Origin: Diospyros lotus
Taxonomy: Eukaryota; Streptophyta; Magnoliopsida; Ericales; Ebenaceae
DNA: 64,000 nucleotides
Assembly: GCF_014633365.1 (NCBI RefSeq)
Contig: NC_068352.1
Coordinates: forward strand, 19,377,310-19,441,309
Direction: 5' to 3'
The notes beneath the pieces were generated by a model. It worked only from the letters and a program-made list of their open reading frames with translations, was not told where the DNA came from and searched no databases. Below are positions 1-12,231 of the stretch, piece by piece. The number at the start of each line of letters is the position of its first letter. Positions within the stretch are counted from its first letter, which is position 1. Both the position numbers and the translations under genes were made by a program.

Positions 1-79
1 GCAATAGCTGTTAACCAATTGTTCTCTTTGTCTTCTTCGCGTGACTTCGTGGTTGCAAATGGCAGTGATGGCAAAGGAG

Positions 80-248
80 ATGAATAGTCACGTTGCTGGT
101 TGCTGGTTGTTGGTGGTCTGTCATTGGAAATGCTTTCCTTGTTTTGAGTTTTTCTACAAGAAGATGAACAATCACATTGCTAGTTGCTGGTTATTGGTGG
201 TTGGTAGTCTGTCATTGGAAATGCTTTCTTTGTTTTGAGTTTTTCTAC
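80..248. repeat. Imperfect tandem duplication, about 83 bp x 2
   Basis: Two adjacent copies begin at about 80 and 163. Each runs from ATGAA(T/C)A through a repeated GTTGCTGGTT stretch to CTGTCATTGGAAATGCTTT and a TTTTGAGTTTTTCTAC end. The second copy has a few extra bases. The short reading frames across it have no family resemblance I recognise, so I treat it as non-coding. A second local duplication of GTGAAAGTGAAATT-type sequence lies at about 404-455 and 646-690. Confidence 0.7.
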
Positions 249-471
249 TCTTCGTGAATACATAAAAGTAAGTTGAAAGGTAAGAGGCAGAAAACAAAAT
301 GAAACGCAGAAAGTGAATTTCTTGTTTGTCTTAAGTGAAATTGAAGTGAAATGAGAAATAGGTTTCTTGTTTTTTGAGCCTTTTAGTGTTCGCGTTTTGT
401 CTTCTGCAAGTGAAAGTGAAATTGAAATACAGATAATACTATTCACATTTGTCTTATGCAATGAAAGTGAA

Positions 472-645
472 GGCAACTGTTATGTTGCTCATCGTCGGGC
501 AACATAATAGTTGCCCGACTGAGAGAGAGTGGGGTGGGCCCCACAATTGAGAGAGGGGGTGGGCCCCATGCATGTGGGGCCCACCCCCACTCTCTCAGTC
601 GGGCAACTGCTATGTTGCCCAACGGTGGGCAACATAATAGTACCC
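472..645. mobile_element. Palindromic foldback / MITE-like element
   Basis: A long inverted repeat: the left arm (about 476-543) and right arm (about 575-641) pair over roughly 65 bases, through GTTGCCCGACTGAGAGAG and GTGGGGCCCAC, around a short loop with ATGCAT. It is much more GC-rich than its surroundings. The sequence TGAAAGTGAA stands on both sides (462-471 and 646-655), which could be a 9-10 bp target duplication as made by Mutator-like elements. However, GTGAAAGTGAA is also part of a local duplication, so the flank evidence is weak. No coding sequence. Confidence 0.6.
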
Positions 646-655
646 TGAAAGTGAA

Positions 656-1902
656 ATTAAAATACAAAGAATACGTTTTGTTCACATTTCTCAACTGCGT
701 TTCAATTTAGGGCCTTATTTGGCTAATTCTCAACTGGGTTTCAATTTAAGGCCTTGTTTGGCTAATCAAAAAAATATTTTTTAGCCTTAAGGCTTGTTTG
801 GCTCAATTGTTAAATAAAATTATTCTATTTTTTTATGCTAATTTAATTCAGAAAATGTTTATTGTTATTAGTTAATAATAAAATAAAATAAATATTATTA
901 TTAGTTAATAATAAATACTTTATTGTAGGTTTTTTTAGGTTATTAGTTAACCATAAGTGGATGTGTCCATAACATACATTTTGTTTTGTACAAAATTGTT
1001 AAAAAAATTTATTTATCAAATTCTTATTTTGTCATTTTTCCTTTAATTCGTTTTTAGGAAAATGACACGAGTGTGAACCCCAAGAATCATCCGAACTGTT
1101 GCCTAAAAAGCCCAAGTTATGAAAATGAAAAGGCAGCTAAATGATTATCGGATGATGGAAGGGCAAAATATACGTGAGCACATCATCATTATGTGTGACA
1201 TGATACAATAACTTATATTTGCCGGCTATAGGAGGTTATGGACTGAAGAAGCACAATATCAATCTTTGTTTACCACGTTGTTGTCACATGACAAGGAATT
1301 AATAGCTAGTATTTTGGAATATAGTCATCTAAATTTTTATAGGACATTGTGCTTCTTCTTAAATGCATATAGAAGTAGAGAAATTGTAATGGTTCTATAT
1401 TTAAGTAGTTTACAAATTGATATTGTTAATGATTTTGCTCAAAGGACTCCTAGAGTCATTTTCGGTGATGTCATTCATGCAATTCCTCGTATGACTAGAA
1501 TTATTAAGTAATGTGTTGCTCAATTCATGTATCTAGTCTATTTTGATTCTGTAACAAATTTCTAAACTATGTGTTTATTATTTTATTTTATAAAATGAAT
1601 TATGTTAATTATTTAATCTTTGTGATTATATATGCATGCCCCATTATTAGTTATTTAATCTTTGTGATTAAATATGTTTCAATAATTCCTTATTAAGTGG
1701 AATTAAATGTTCTCAATTTTTTTTTTGAGATAAAGAAAAATAAAATTTACAATATTTGGACAATTGGAATATGGGCGAGGATTGTGAACATAATGAACTT
1801 TTGACCTTATATCTAGTTGAATATTTATTGTTAATTTTATTTGGTAAATGTGTGTAAAGTATGGCATTAATGAAATGAATCTTGTGTAGATTATCCTTGA
1901 GA
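656..1902. other. AT-rich sequence before copia-1, no supported gene
   Basis: The first part has two imperfect copies of a TTTCAATTTAGGGCCTTATTTGGCT-like phrase (about 700-765). AT-rich DNA with TTAGTTAATAATAAA repeats follows. An 81-codon plus-strand frame at 1266-1511 has no motif I recognise. The 5' LTR and leader of the copia element starting at 1903 should lie here, but I could not find a boundary or a primer-binding site. Confidence 0.4.
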
Positions 1903-4900
1903 ATGGCTTTTTCAAAGAATATAATTGCTAATTTGATAAGAGGTGAGAAATTAAATAGGGATAATTATGAAATATGGAATATGAAAATTCAGTATGTCCT
2001 TGAGGAATAAGAGTCAATAGAAGCTCTAAATGAGGCTATGGTGGAACTTGCTGAAGGAACCACTGCATAGCATAGGAGAGATAGAGAAGCTTACAATGCT
2101 TGGAAGAAAAAGAACTTCACTGCTCGCATTACGTTGCTTAGCAATATGAAAAATGACATTATGTGAGAATTTAGGAAGCATGAGCTAGCGCATGAAATGT
2201 GGAACACTCTTAAAGAGCAGCTTGGGGCGAATTCAGTTGCAAAGGTATGACAACTAACCATTAAGTTTGATAGTTATAAGAAGTGTCCAAACCACAACAT
2301 GAGGTAGCATCTTTGAGAAATAACCAATATGGTTAACGAAATTAGGGATGCTGGTGTGAACCTCACTAATGAACATCAAGTGCAAGCAGTTATCAGATCC
2401 CTACCCCACAACTGGGAGCATATGAAAATTTACCTTATTCATAACGTGAACATAAAGACAATGGTCAATACTTCATGCCATTTGGAGTTAGAGAATGACC
2501 GTATTAAGGCCTTTAGACCTAATACTGATGTCTATACGATGACATCTAGATCCAAAGGCGTTCCCAAGTTTAAGCATAAATTTCCTTACAAATGAAAGAA
2601 AGGGAATCATGTCCCAAAGAAAAGTAAAGGTGCTCGTTTTGAAAAATTTGAGAGTCACCATGGCAAGGGTAAGGGACCAGCTCACAATCTCTCTAAAAAG
2701 AAGGACATGGCGAATGTAAAGTGCTATATTGTGACAATAAGGGATACTTTGCACGTGACTGCAATGAACCAAAAAATGTACAAGTCCTAAATGTATTTTC
2801 AAATGCTACATATGTTTTGAGTTCAGTACTCTTGATTGAATCTAATCCTTCGTGGACTATTGATTCAGGAGCCACAGATTATGTAGCAAGAGACAGAAGT
2901 TCCTTCGTGGAATATCGTCAAATACCATATGGAACTAAGTGGATCTATGTGGAAAATAATACAAGAGTTGAAGTTAAAGGCATTGACACTTACAAGTTGT
3001 GTATGCGTGGTGGTCAAACCTTATATTTATATGATGTATTATTTGCTCTAGAAATTTGACAAAATCTTGTTTCTGTACCTGTTCTTCTTAGTTATGGTTT
3101 TGCTATGCATTTCAATGACACGATGGTTGAACTATTTTTAAATTCAATATATTATGGTTATGGTAATTTGCAAAATGGTTTAATAGTACTTAATGTAGAT
3201 TATGTTTCGTTTAGCAAATTACAAAGTACTAATTTCTCCCTCATTATTTATTCTAGAAATTCACATGAAGAAGAGAATATATGGCATGCGAGGTTAGGCC
3301 ATATATGATAACATAGATTGGATAGATTAGCCAAAGAAGGCTTATTGGGCTAAGTTGTAAAAGTGAATCTACCAACTCGTGAAAGTTGTTTTGTAGAGAA
3401 AATGATAAGAAAACCATTTGGCAAAGCGATTAGAGCTAAAAATCAATTGCAATTAATTCACTCTGACATATGTGATCCAATGACTGTTAAGGCTAGGCAT
3501 GGAGGTGTTTATTTCATCACTTTCATTGATGGCTATACTCAATTTGGTTTTGTCTATTTGATTTCTCATAAGTCAAAAGCTTTAGAGTGCTTCAAAAGAT
3601 ATTTGAACTTGGTTGAAAATCAATTAAACAGAAAAGTTAAAGCATTAAGAATCAATAGAGGTCGCGAGTATTTGTTTGAACAATTTAAATTGTTATGTGA
3701 TGAAAAGGGAATTGAAAGACAATTGACTATTTCACATACTCCACAACAAAATGGTATTGCATAAAGAAGAAATAGAACTCTTTTAGAAATGGTTAGATCA
3801 ATGATGGTAGGGACAAAGTTGTCAATCACCTATTGGGGTGATACATTATTGACAACTGCCTATCTACTCAATTTAGTATCCTCCAAATCTATACCTTTTA
3901 CCCCATATGAGTTATGGATTGGAAGGAAATCTGATTTAAGTCATTTGAAACCCTAGGGATATGCAGTCTATGTTTATGATTCTTCTTACAAACATGAAAA
4001 GTTTGGTCTGAGAGGCCAAAATAGTATATTTGTAAGATACTCAACACACTCAAAGGGATATGTTTTTATTGGTGATCAGGCAAGTAGGAGTATTACTGAA
4101 TTTGAATCTTGGATGCATTTTTCTTGAAAAATGAATTTCCTAATAGGGGAGAAATAAATCAAAATTTGTCTCTTTATGAAATTGAGGATCAGGAAGATTC
4201 CATTATTCAAAATCGTTTAGTACATTTATCGAAAAATGTACCTAGGGAATCCGATCCAAGTGGGAGCGAGACGAGAGTTCCTGAATCTGTTTCACGTGAA
4301 CCTCAAATTAGAAAAAGTAGTCATGGACACATACCTAAGCGTTATTTCAATGTTAAAGGTAAAGCTTTTCTAATTGCCCCACAAGATGAGGAATGACCTA
4401 ATTCTATCCAAGAGGCTCTTTCTAGACCTGCTAAAGAAAAATGGCAAAAAATAATGGAAGAAGAAATTGACTCAATGAAATCAAACCAAGTTTGGACATT
4501 AGTTAACCTTCCAAAGGATCACAAGGCTATTGGAAATAAATGGGTTCTAAAAATCAAGTGCAAAGCTGATGGATCCATTGAGAGATATAAGGCATGTCTA
4601 GTAGCCAAGGGGTATACTCAGTAGGAAGGAATTGACTATGAAGAAATATTTTCTACTATTATAAGATTTACCTCTATACACTTTATCCTAGCAATAGTGG
4701 TCAGTTTAGATTTGGAATTACATCAAATGGATGTAAAAATGAAATTTTTAAATGGTGAACTGGAAAAGGAAATTTATATGGAACAACCCAAATGTTTCAT
4801 AAAAGAAGGTCAAGAACACAAAGTGTGTAGACTCATGAGATCCATTTATGGATTGAAACAATCTTCCAGACAGTGGTACTTAAGATTTCATCAATCGATT

Positions 4901-5938
4901 ATCTCATGTGATTTTCAAATGATTGATGAAGACCACTATGTGTATGTCAAAAGATCTAATAATAAGTTCGTGATCTTATCTCTTTATATTGATGACATAC
5001 TTTTAGCTGTGAATGATAAAAAGTATCTTTTGAGTATCAAAGATTGGATGTCCTCCAATTTTGAAATGAAGGACTTAGGCAAAGCAACATATATTCTTGA
5101 TGTTAAGATCACAAGAGATTGTTTAAAGAAGTTGTTAGCTCTTTCTCAAGAGCCATATATTCTAAAGATTGTTGAACGATTTCATATGCAAGATTGCAAG
5201 TCTGTAGATACTCCAATTGCTAAAGGTGAAGGCTTAACTAGAATGATGTGTCCTAAAACTCCACAAGAAACAGAACAAATGGCTAGAGTTCCTTATTCTA
5301 ATGACGTGGGTAGTCTTATGTATGCTATGATGTGTACAAGACCAGATATCCATTATGCATTGGCATGGTGAGTAGATATCAGTCAAACCTAGGTCAACCC
5401 CATTGGAAAGCTATAAAAATGATAATGAGGTACCTGAATGGTACAATGGATTATTCCCTTTATTATCAAGGAAAAGAACTGTGTCTTGAGGGATATACAA
5501 ATACTGATTGGGGAAGAGATTTAGATGAAAGAAAATCTACATCTGGACATGCTTTTTTACTTGGCAATGGAGCTATCTCTTGGAGTAATAAGAAACAAAC
5601 TTGTGTAGCTTTGTCTACCATGAAATCTGAGTTTGTAGCATTATTAGTGGCTGAAGAGGTTTTTGAATCACTTGGGAGTTGTGAATGACTTGTCGAATTC
5701 TGTTATTGTGAATTGCGACAGTCAAGCTGCAATAGCATTCACTAGAGATCCCAAATATCATTCGAAGACAAAAAATATTGACATAAAATATAATTTTGTG
5801 AGAGATATTATTACACAGAAGGAGATGCGCTTGGAGTATATCTCTACACACAAAATGATAGTAGATCCGTTCACAAAACCCATTCGAAGAGATTTATTGC
5901 AGAGTTATGTTAAATCCTTGGGAATGCATAGATGTTAA
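1903..5938 (+). pseudogene. Copia-1: broken Ty1/copia gag-pol polyprotein
   Basis: A degenerate single-polyprotein retrotransposon in the copia order. Gag starts at the ATG at 1903 and continues through about 2600. A zinc knuckle with GYFARDC lies near 2745, and an aspartic protease with DSGATDY near 2866. GAG-pre-integrase and integrase follow at about 3270-3780 (HSDICDP; QQNGIA near 3750). Reverse transcriptase runs from about 4440 to 5380 with YIDDIL near 4990. RNase H ends with CDSQAAIAF and DPFTKP, the last codon being at 5936-5938. Gag, integrase and RT contain in-frame stops and frame changes, for example a TAG at 4622 in the RT and one near 3955. The integrase catalytic Asp of the usual (S/T)DRG motif is Asn (codon 3654-3656). 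It cannot make an active polyprotein. No LTR pair was recognised. Confidence 0.9.
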
Positions 5939-6605
5939 TTTTTTTATTTTTTTTGTGAACATTGATATATTATATAATTATTTTTCCCAATTTTATGTTA
6001 ATAAATGATTCATGTTATTTTGATTAATGCCAATTGTGTTTAATACACAAATTAGATAATGCCTACACACATATATACAATGCTAAGTGGAATGCTTTGT
6101 GCATATTGCTGAGTGCAATAATTGAAGGTATGTTTGATAGATGGTTGACTTTCTCACACAAGCAACCACATCTATGACTGGGTGATGCTTAGATGAAAGA
6201 TAAGTTTTAAACATATCACAAATGCAAGTTAATGAGAGCTCAACCTTAAAACAAAATTACCTTGATGAATCAAGATGAGGCTATAAAGGGTAGCCAAAAG
6301 GTGAAGATTCGTTTCTCACCTTAGTTGTCTAAGAATGCCAGGTGAGAGTTATGTTTAACAAATATGTGAAAAGTAGAGTTGTGGACTTAAGTTAGATACT
6401 GAGTGTATTTGAACTACCACGTGTATGGTATTTATACAATGACAGACATACGCTCCATGGGAAAAGGGGAATAATACCGTAGCACGTGTTTCATACCACA
6501 TGTGCAAAGTTTGACCAAAATAGGGTAACAAAAGATACGGATATCTTCTTTTAGTTGTGTGAGACCCTCGAGGTCACAAGGATCTCGTAAAAGACCTTTG
6601 CTTGT
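5939..6605. other. Sequence downstream of copia-1, probable 3' part of the element
   Basis: No supported gene. It begins with a T-rich run straight after the RNase H stop, then mixed sequence containing ACCACGTG and TACCACATGTG phrases at about 6415-6510. Its position suggests the 3' untranslated region and LTR of copia-1, but I found no matching copy upstream of 1903. Confidence 0.35.
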
Positions 6606-7600
6606 AGGCAAATGACCGATTTAGTTACTGAATCGATTGAAATCCAATAACCAAAAAAATCGAACTGCTTTAAAAAATCAAATCGAATTGATTGAAAAAA
6701 CCAAGAAATCAAACAAACTTAAAACTAATCAAAAATCGTACAAATCGAACCAATAGAATAAACCAGACAAACACTCACAAAAAAAAAAACTGAACAAGCC
6801 GAAATATTGAACAAATAGAAAAAAAATGAAAAAACCAATAAAACCAAAAATCTAAACAAACCAAAAAATTGAAGAAATCGATAAAACCAAAAAACACAAA
6901 AAAACCAAAAGATCCTAATTGAAACTCACCTTTATGGGTTGTTGGTCAAAACAAAGAGGATAGGGAAGGGTGGGTCGATTACTAGTCACTGGTTGGAGAA
7001 AGGGAAGGGTGGGTCGATCCTAGTCGTTGGTCATTTTGTATCAAGTGGTTCTCTATTTGGGTCAACAGGAGATGGGGATGATGGTTGAAGGCTGAAGGAA
7101 AAAGGGAAGTTGGAACATAAGGAAGGTCGAAGGTGAAGGGGACTCTGTTGAGTTGGTTCTCTGTTCAGGTTGACAAGAAATAGGGATGACGGTTGAAGGC
7201 TGAAGACAAAGCCACGGAAGGGAAGGATGAAGGTGAAGAGGACTTGGTTGAGTCAGTTCTACGTTCAGCTCGATGGGAGACAAGGATGACGGTCTCCGAT
7301 CAAAGGTCTAAAGCAAAGGGGGAGGAAAAAGGCTAAAGAAAGGTCGAATGCATCTTTTTTTCATCTTTAGTATGCACACTTGGGCCAAAAATGATGTCAT
7401 GTTGTAAATTCGGTCAATTTGATTATCTTGATTACTTCCAACAAAAAAATCAAACTGAACCAAACTAACTAAAATTCCCAAAAATTAAAACCAAATTGAA
7501 CTGAATTTTATCAAAAATTGAACTGTATCGACAATTTTGGTCAGTTCAATTCAGTTATTTCAATTAAACTGAAATTTTATCCACCTCTATTTTCTTATCT
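6606..7600. mobile_element. A-rich repeat region, possibly a decayed non-autonomous DNA transposon
   Basis: Both ends are built from phrases of the type AACCAAAAAATCGAA and CAATTCAGTTATTTCAATTAAACTG. These resemble the GGTTCGGTT / AACCGAA-rich subterminal sequence of plant hAT-like miniature elements, such as the one at 52.4 kb here. The centre is a purine-rich tandem repeat listed separately. I could not fix terminal inverted repeats or a target duplication, so the class is uncertain. Confidence 0.35.
7047..7355. repeat. Purine-rich tandem repeat, three copies of about 100-108 bp
   Basis: Copies start near 7047, 7155 and 7255. Each opens with (G/A)GTTCT(C/A)..TTC or TTTGGGT, continues with GGGATGA(T/C)GGTTGAAGGCTGAAG in the first two copies, and ends with GAAGGTGAAG and a GTTGAGT phrase. 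The third copy is the most diverged. One strand is strongly purine-biased. Any open frame across it is a by-product of the repeat. Confidence 0.65.
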
Positions 7601-7734
7601 TAGAAATTTGATGTTAAAAATGATGTCAAAGTCATGACAGAACTACCATGAAGTTGAGGCTTCCTTTCCACAAACCCATAGTCACAGCAACAATCGAAGT
7701 CATTCCATAACTACCTTTATCTAGCTTAGGCATT

Positions 7735-9033
7735 TGCCAACCTATTCTCGAACTTGTTGTTTTACTTTTAATGATGAAAAACTTTATATCTTTGGAATTC
7801 AAAAATAAAATATATATCACATCTTTGGACATTGAAAATGAAAATCCAAATAATGCCAAATGATATATTTATTCTTAATATATGAAAAAATCATTTGTGA
7901 CATAAATTTTCAACTTGGAAGAAGCTTTATTTTGAAATCAAACAATGTGTAAAGAAGAGTGTCAAAATTCAAAATTCTTTCAAAAACATAAACACTCTTT
8001 TAAATCACAAAGGCAAAATTGTCGATCATGTTAGAGAAATTGTCGATTGTTTTGTGCTTTTGAAAATGAGCTGTTGAATCAAGGCAAAACTGTCAATCTA
8101 TTTGATGAAACTGTGGATCGATTTTGGCCTTTAAGCAAAAATAGCCGATTGTTCTTATGAATTGTTGACAAGGCATTTTCACACTCTATGTAATTTTTGT
8201 GTAAGTTTAAAAAATGTCAATTGTCACTGTAACATGTGAAAAGTTTCTCAATATTGTTGACTTGTTTGTTAAAACGATTGATTGTTTCATGGAGCTATCT
8301 ATTGGTTGATAAATATGTCAATTTATTTTTTAAAGAAATCCACTATTTTTCTAAAGATGTCGAAAGGTTGCCCTATGATGTGTGATGTTTTCAAAATTCT
8401 CGATAGAAATAGTTAACCAGTTTTAAAGACTGTCGATAGTTTCTTTATCTAACATTAATTCAGAGAACGAGAGAAAGCTATAAATACCAGTCCAATGATG
8501 CACTAAAGAAGGTTACCAAGTGATTAAGAGTTTCAAGTGCTCAATCTTTCAATCTTTCTCTCAACCAAGCCTGTAACTCATTTGTTATACTTTATTCAAG
8601 TCTTGTTGTATATTTTAAAGAGACATTGTAATTGAGAGATTCAACTCTCAGATCTTCTCAATTGTAATATTTGTTGTATTTCCTAGCAGTTTTGCTAGGG
8701 GGCCTACTTGGTGCAAATAGGAGATTGTAATTTCCTAGCCGGTTGCTAGAAGGCCTACTCGATTTCAAGTAAGAGGTTTTAGTGGATTTGAAAAATCTCC
8801 AATGGGTTGTTGGGGGTATGGATGTAGGTGGGTTGTCGAACCACAATAGATCTTTGTGTTTACTTCATTCTTTGCTTTCAATTTTTCAAGCTTTGGAAAT
8901 GTTGATCTATACTCACTATTTCATATCACTAAACCAATTTTCAAGCAAAAATTTTGTAGAACTCAATTTATTTTTAAAATACCCAATTTACCTCCCCTTG
9001 GGTGTATGTTGACATAAGCATGTCAATCTAATA
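7735..9033 (+). repeat. 5' LTR of copia-2
   Basis: It ends just before the primer-binding site. Its 3' part (about 8560-9020) matches in layout the LTR at 52909-54511. Shared phrases include TTTCCTAGC..GCTAG, GGGCCTAC or GGCCTACT, a GTAGG region, CGAACCACAATAGATCTTTG, and ACC(T/C)CCCCTTGGGTGT near the end. The start is approximate: the block TTTTAATGATGAAAAAC at about 7765 corresponds to TTTTGATGATGAAAAAT near the start of the 52.9-kb LTR. The middle (about 8000-8450) repeats TGTCGATTG / TGTCGATCG-like words. Confidence 0.65.
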
Positions 9034-9035
9034 AT

Positions 9036-9046
9036 TGGTATCAGAG
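9036..9046 (+). promoter_or_regulatory. Primer-binding site of copia-2
   Basis: TGGTATCAGAG is the standard complement of the 3' end of initiator methionine tRNA, used to prime minus-strand DNA synthesis in copia elements. It lies a few bases after the LTR end and 48 bases before the gag ATG at 9094. Confidence 0.85.
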
Positions 9047-9093
9047 TAGGCTTCCTTGTTTTTCATGTTTAATCACCTAAGGAAGATCCTCAA

Positions 9094-10900
9094 ATGGAAA
9101 ATCTTTTCGGATCATAGCAAGATGAAGGCCAAAGAATATCCAACCCTCATTTCTTTGATGGAACAAATTACGAGTATTGGAAAAAGATAATTTCTTACTT
9201 TCTTATATAGGACATTAAGATGGTGTTCTCTTTATTTTTTAATTTTCAGTTTTGAGTTTTGAATTCATTTTCAGTTTTCTATTTTGGTAGTCTATTTTTA
9301 AAAAATTGAAAACTCGTTCTCTTTGCCATTTTGAAAAACTATTTCTCAAAACAGAAAATTAGAAAACATGTTCTCTTTGAAATTTTGAAAATAAATTTTT
9401 AATGATATTTTATTCAATAAATTAGAAATATTTAATGTTAATATATTATTAAATATATATTTTTAAGTTAATAAATTTTGTAATTTTTTCCCATTATAAT
9501 AATAATATATATATAAATAAATATATTTTGGGTTTAGAGTTTGTTTTGGATGAAAACACTCAAACAACTTTTTATTATTTTGAGTTTTTTTTTTACAATT
9601 TTTTGTTTTGTTTTCAAAAATGTATTTTTAAAAATAGTAAAGAGAACGCGTTTTCATTATTTTAAAAATTTGAAAACTAAAAATGACTTGAAAACAACAA
9701 AGAGAACACAACCTAACATTTTGTAAACCATAATAGATGGGGTAATTCTGTTGGTTATGGAGAGAATAAAGGAATGGATTGATGAGTAGAGAAGAGTAGT
9801 GGAGATCAACGCCGGCAAAGCCATGAACACATTGTTTTGTGCACTAAGTCTTGAATAATTTAATCATGTGTCAACTTGCAGAATAGTCAAAGAAATATGG
9901 GACAAGGTAGAGGTTACACACAAATGAACAAAACAGGTAAAAGAAACAAAAATAAACTTGCTAACTCATGATTATGAATTGTTCTCCATGAAGGATGAAG
10001 AGACAATTAAAGATATGCTCACACAATTCAACGATATTGCCATCGGGTTGGAATTATTGGGAAAAATCTACTCAAATGGTGAAAAGGTGAGAAAAATCCC
10101 AAGAAGCTTACCAAGGGCTTGGGATTCTAAGGTAACCACCATAATCGAAACTAAGGATTTAGATACTTTGTCTTTTAATAATTTGCTTGGTTCTTTAATA
10201 ACTCATTAAATTATATTAAAAAGGGATGTAGGAGAAGAATCAAAGAACATGAAAAATCTTGCTTACAAAGTTGATAAAGAAAGAGATAAGAGTATTGATA
10301 GTGACAATGAAGATATTGCTTTGTTAAATAGAAAATTCAATAGATTTTTGAAAAGAGGAAAATTCAATCAAAGAAAGAATTTCAATTGAAAAAGATCATA
10401 AAGAAGATAATATTATTAATGAAATTCATTGTTTTGAGTGTAAAAAAAGGTCATATAAGAATGGAATGTCTTCTTTTAAAGAATAACTCAAAGAAAGGCA
10501 AGAAGAAACCTCTTTGTGCATGGAGCTCAAATGTCTCTAGTTCAAAATTTACTTTGAATGAACTTTATGATGCATTTAATGAACTAGTAGAGGATTTTGA
10601 AAAAGTAAGTTTGAAAAATAACTTATTCGAAAAGAAAATCAAACCTCTTGAAGAAGAGATAACTTTATTGAAAAAGGAAAAAGATATTTGAAATAGTGAA
10701 AAGAAAACTTTGAATGATGAAAACGAAATTCTTCAAAAACAAAATTTTAACTTAAAAGGATTTTTTTTTGAAAAATTGGTTGAAGGTAAAAGGAAGCTAG
10801 AGATGATTATAGGAAATCAAGGAAATTTTGGTGAAAAGTAAGGTATTGGATAGGATTCATTCAAAAACAAAAATGGGAAAAGTATTTTAGTGAGAACCTT
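9094..10900 (+). pseudogene. Copia-2 gag, interrupted and with stops
   Basis: It starts with ATGGAAAATCTTTTCGG at 9094 and has a stop within eight codons. It reads through an NYEYWKK-type gag motif near 9165, is cut by the 9222-9709 insertion, and resumes at about 9735. The part at 9958-10209 is a UBN2/copia-type gag domain (KDMLTQFNDI, then SLPRAWDSKVT). A zinc knuckle remnant (GHIRMEC) lies near 10450, out of frame with the preceding Cys pair. A Lys/Glu-rich coiled coil (about 10560-10690, with LEEEITLLKKEKD) follows, as in long copia gags. The protease that should come next is absent. Confidence 0.8.
9222..9709. mobile_element. Short terminal-inverted-repeat element inside copia-2 gag
   Basis: The left end GTGTTCTCTTT at 9222 and right end AAAGAGAACAC ending at 9709 are perfect inverted repeats over 11 bases. 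Weaker T-rich/A-rich matching continues inward, and GTTCTCTTT / AAAGAGAACGCG words recur inside. It breaks the gag reading frame, so it is an insertion. It is AT-rich and non-coding apart from a chance frame at 9541-9726. I could not identify a clean target duplication, so the superfamily is open. Confidence 0.65.
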
Positions 10901-10961
10901 GCATAAAAAACACTTCACAAAGAGTATTTCAACAAGAGGTAAAATTATTTGTGTAAAACTT

Positions 10962-12231
10962 TGTTAACTTAAGAGGGGAGTGAATTAAACTTTTTCACCC
11001 TTTTAAAAAATAAATAATTTGAAAGTTTGAAGTAAAAAAAAAAAAAACTAAAACAATGCAACACACAAGATATATAGTGGTTCCGTTATGCCTACTCCAC
11101 TACCTTGACTCCTCACCAAAGAATTTGTCCAACCAACTTACTTAGGTAGCTTTTAAACAAGCTCAACTACAAACTTTTACAACCAATAGCTTTTTAAATA
11201 GTATCAATCACAACCAATGCATTTTACAAGTTAAGCTATAACCTTAGCTTTTGCAGGCTCAGATGAAGCCTCCACTTTTCACTAGTTAAGCAACATGGAA
11301 CCTTTTTTAGTGCTTTTTTTGAAGGATCAAGCACAAACCCTTTCAAGATAAGAAGAGATATAGTTGGATCACTTGGAGAAGCTTATACAAGATAGCACTC
11401 AAACAATAGTAAGGCTTCTCACAAAGAAATGAGAGATTTTAAAGACATAAGAATAGAAACACTCTCTTTCATATTTTCAATGAATAGACAGAGGATGTAT
11501 GCTTGAAAGCTTTCTTGGCTTGAGAGTGGTATATGAAGATTTTCATATCAACTTCTCTCTCCTTATCTTGAGTCACCTCTCTTCCTTTTATAGTTTTTTC
11601 CCTTCCTTCATTGCTGTTTAACATTTGTCTAGTGGGTAAAAGTTTCATAACTGAAATTCTACAAAAATATTCCTCTTTTCTTAGCAAAATAACGTTAGGA
11701 ATATGATTTAAACTTTAATTTTGATGCCACAAATATAAAAGAATGATTAAGATGCATTAAATCAGTCAAACAGTCAAAATTACCTGCATTTAATGCTTTG
11801 TAACGACTAGTTTTTCAAATTTAAGTGCAACATTACTCAACTAGTTTTTTTGGCTACTCAACTATTCTTTTGGTTACTCAACTATTTATTTTTTAGTTAC
11901 TCGACTATTCTTTTTAGTCACTCAACTCACTTAAAACCTTTACTTGACAATGACAATTTGTTACTCAATTAAAGTATGACAATACTGAAGTATAAAAATT
12001 ACTTCATCAATTACTAATTGAATTATGTAGACTCACAGTCTGTCCAGTAAATTATACTCAACTAAAACATGGAGTTACTCAACTGAGATAAGAGTTACTC
12101 GATTAAGCATAAATTCTTAGTCGACTCCTATTCTCAATCTCTTGTAATTTCAAATTGTTACTTGATTAATCTAATTTGATACTTGACTAAAGAGTATTAT
12201 CATCAAAACATTGTCAAAATTATACTCAACA
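10962..12231 (-). repeat. Antisense solo copia LTR inside copia-2
   Basis: On the minus strand it begins TGTTGAGTAT (at 12231) and ends TTAAGTTAACA (at 10962), giving the TGTT..AACA ends of an LTR. Its minus-strand layout matches the other long copia LTRs here: a start with GTTTTGATGATAATAC, a middle full of GAGTAA / AGTCGAGTAA words, a CACTATATATCTTGTG phrase, and CTCCCCTCTTAAG near the end. No internal region and no evident 5-bp target duplication. It lies exactly where the host's protease-coding sequence should be. Confidence 0.65.

Noticed and set aside
1266..1511. 81-codon frame as a possible Harbinger-related gene
   Set aside because: Too short, no catalytic motif, and no flanking target duplication or terminal repeats.
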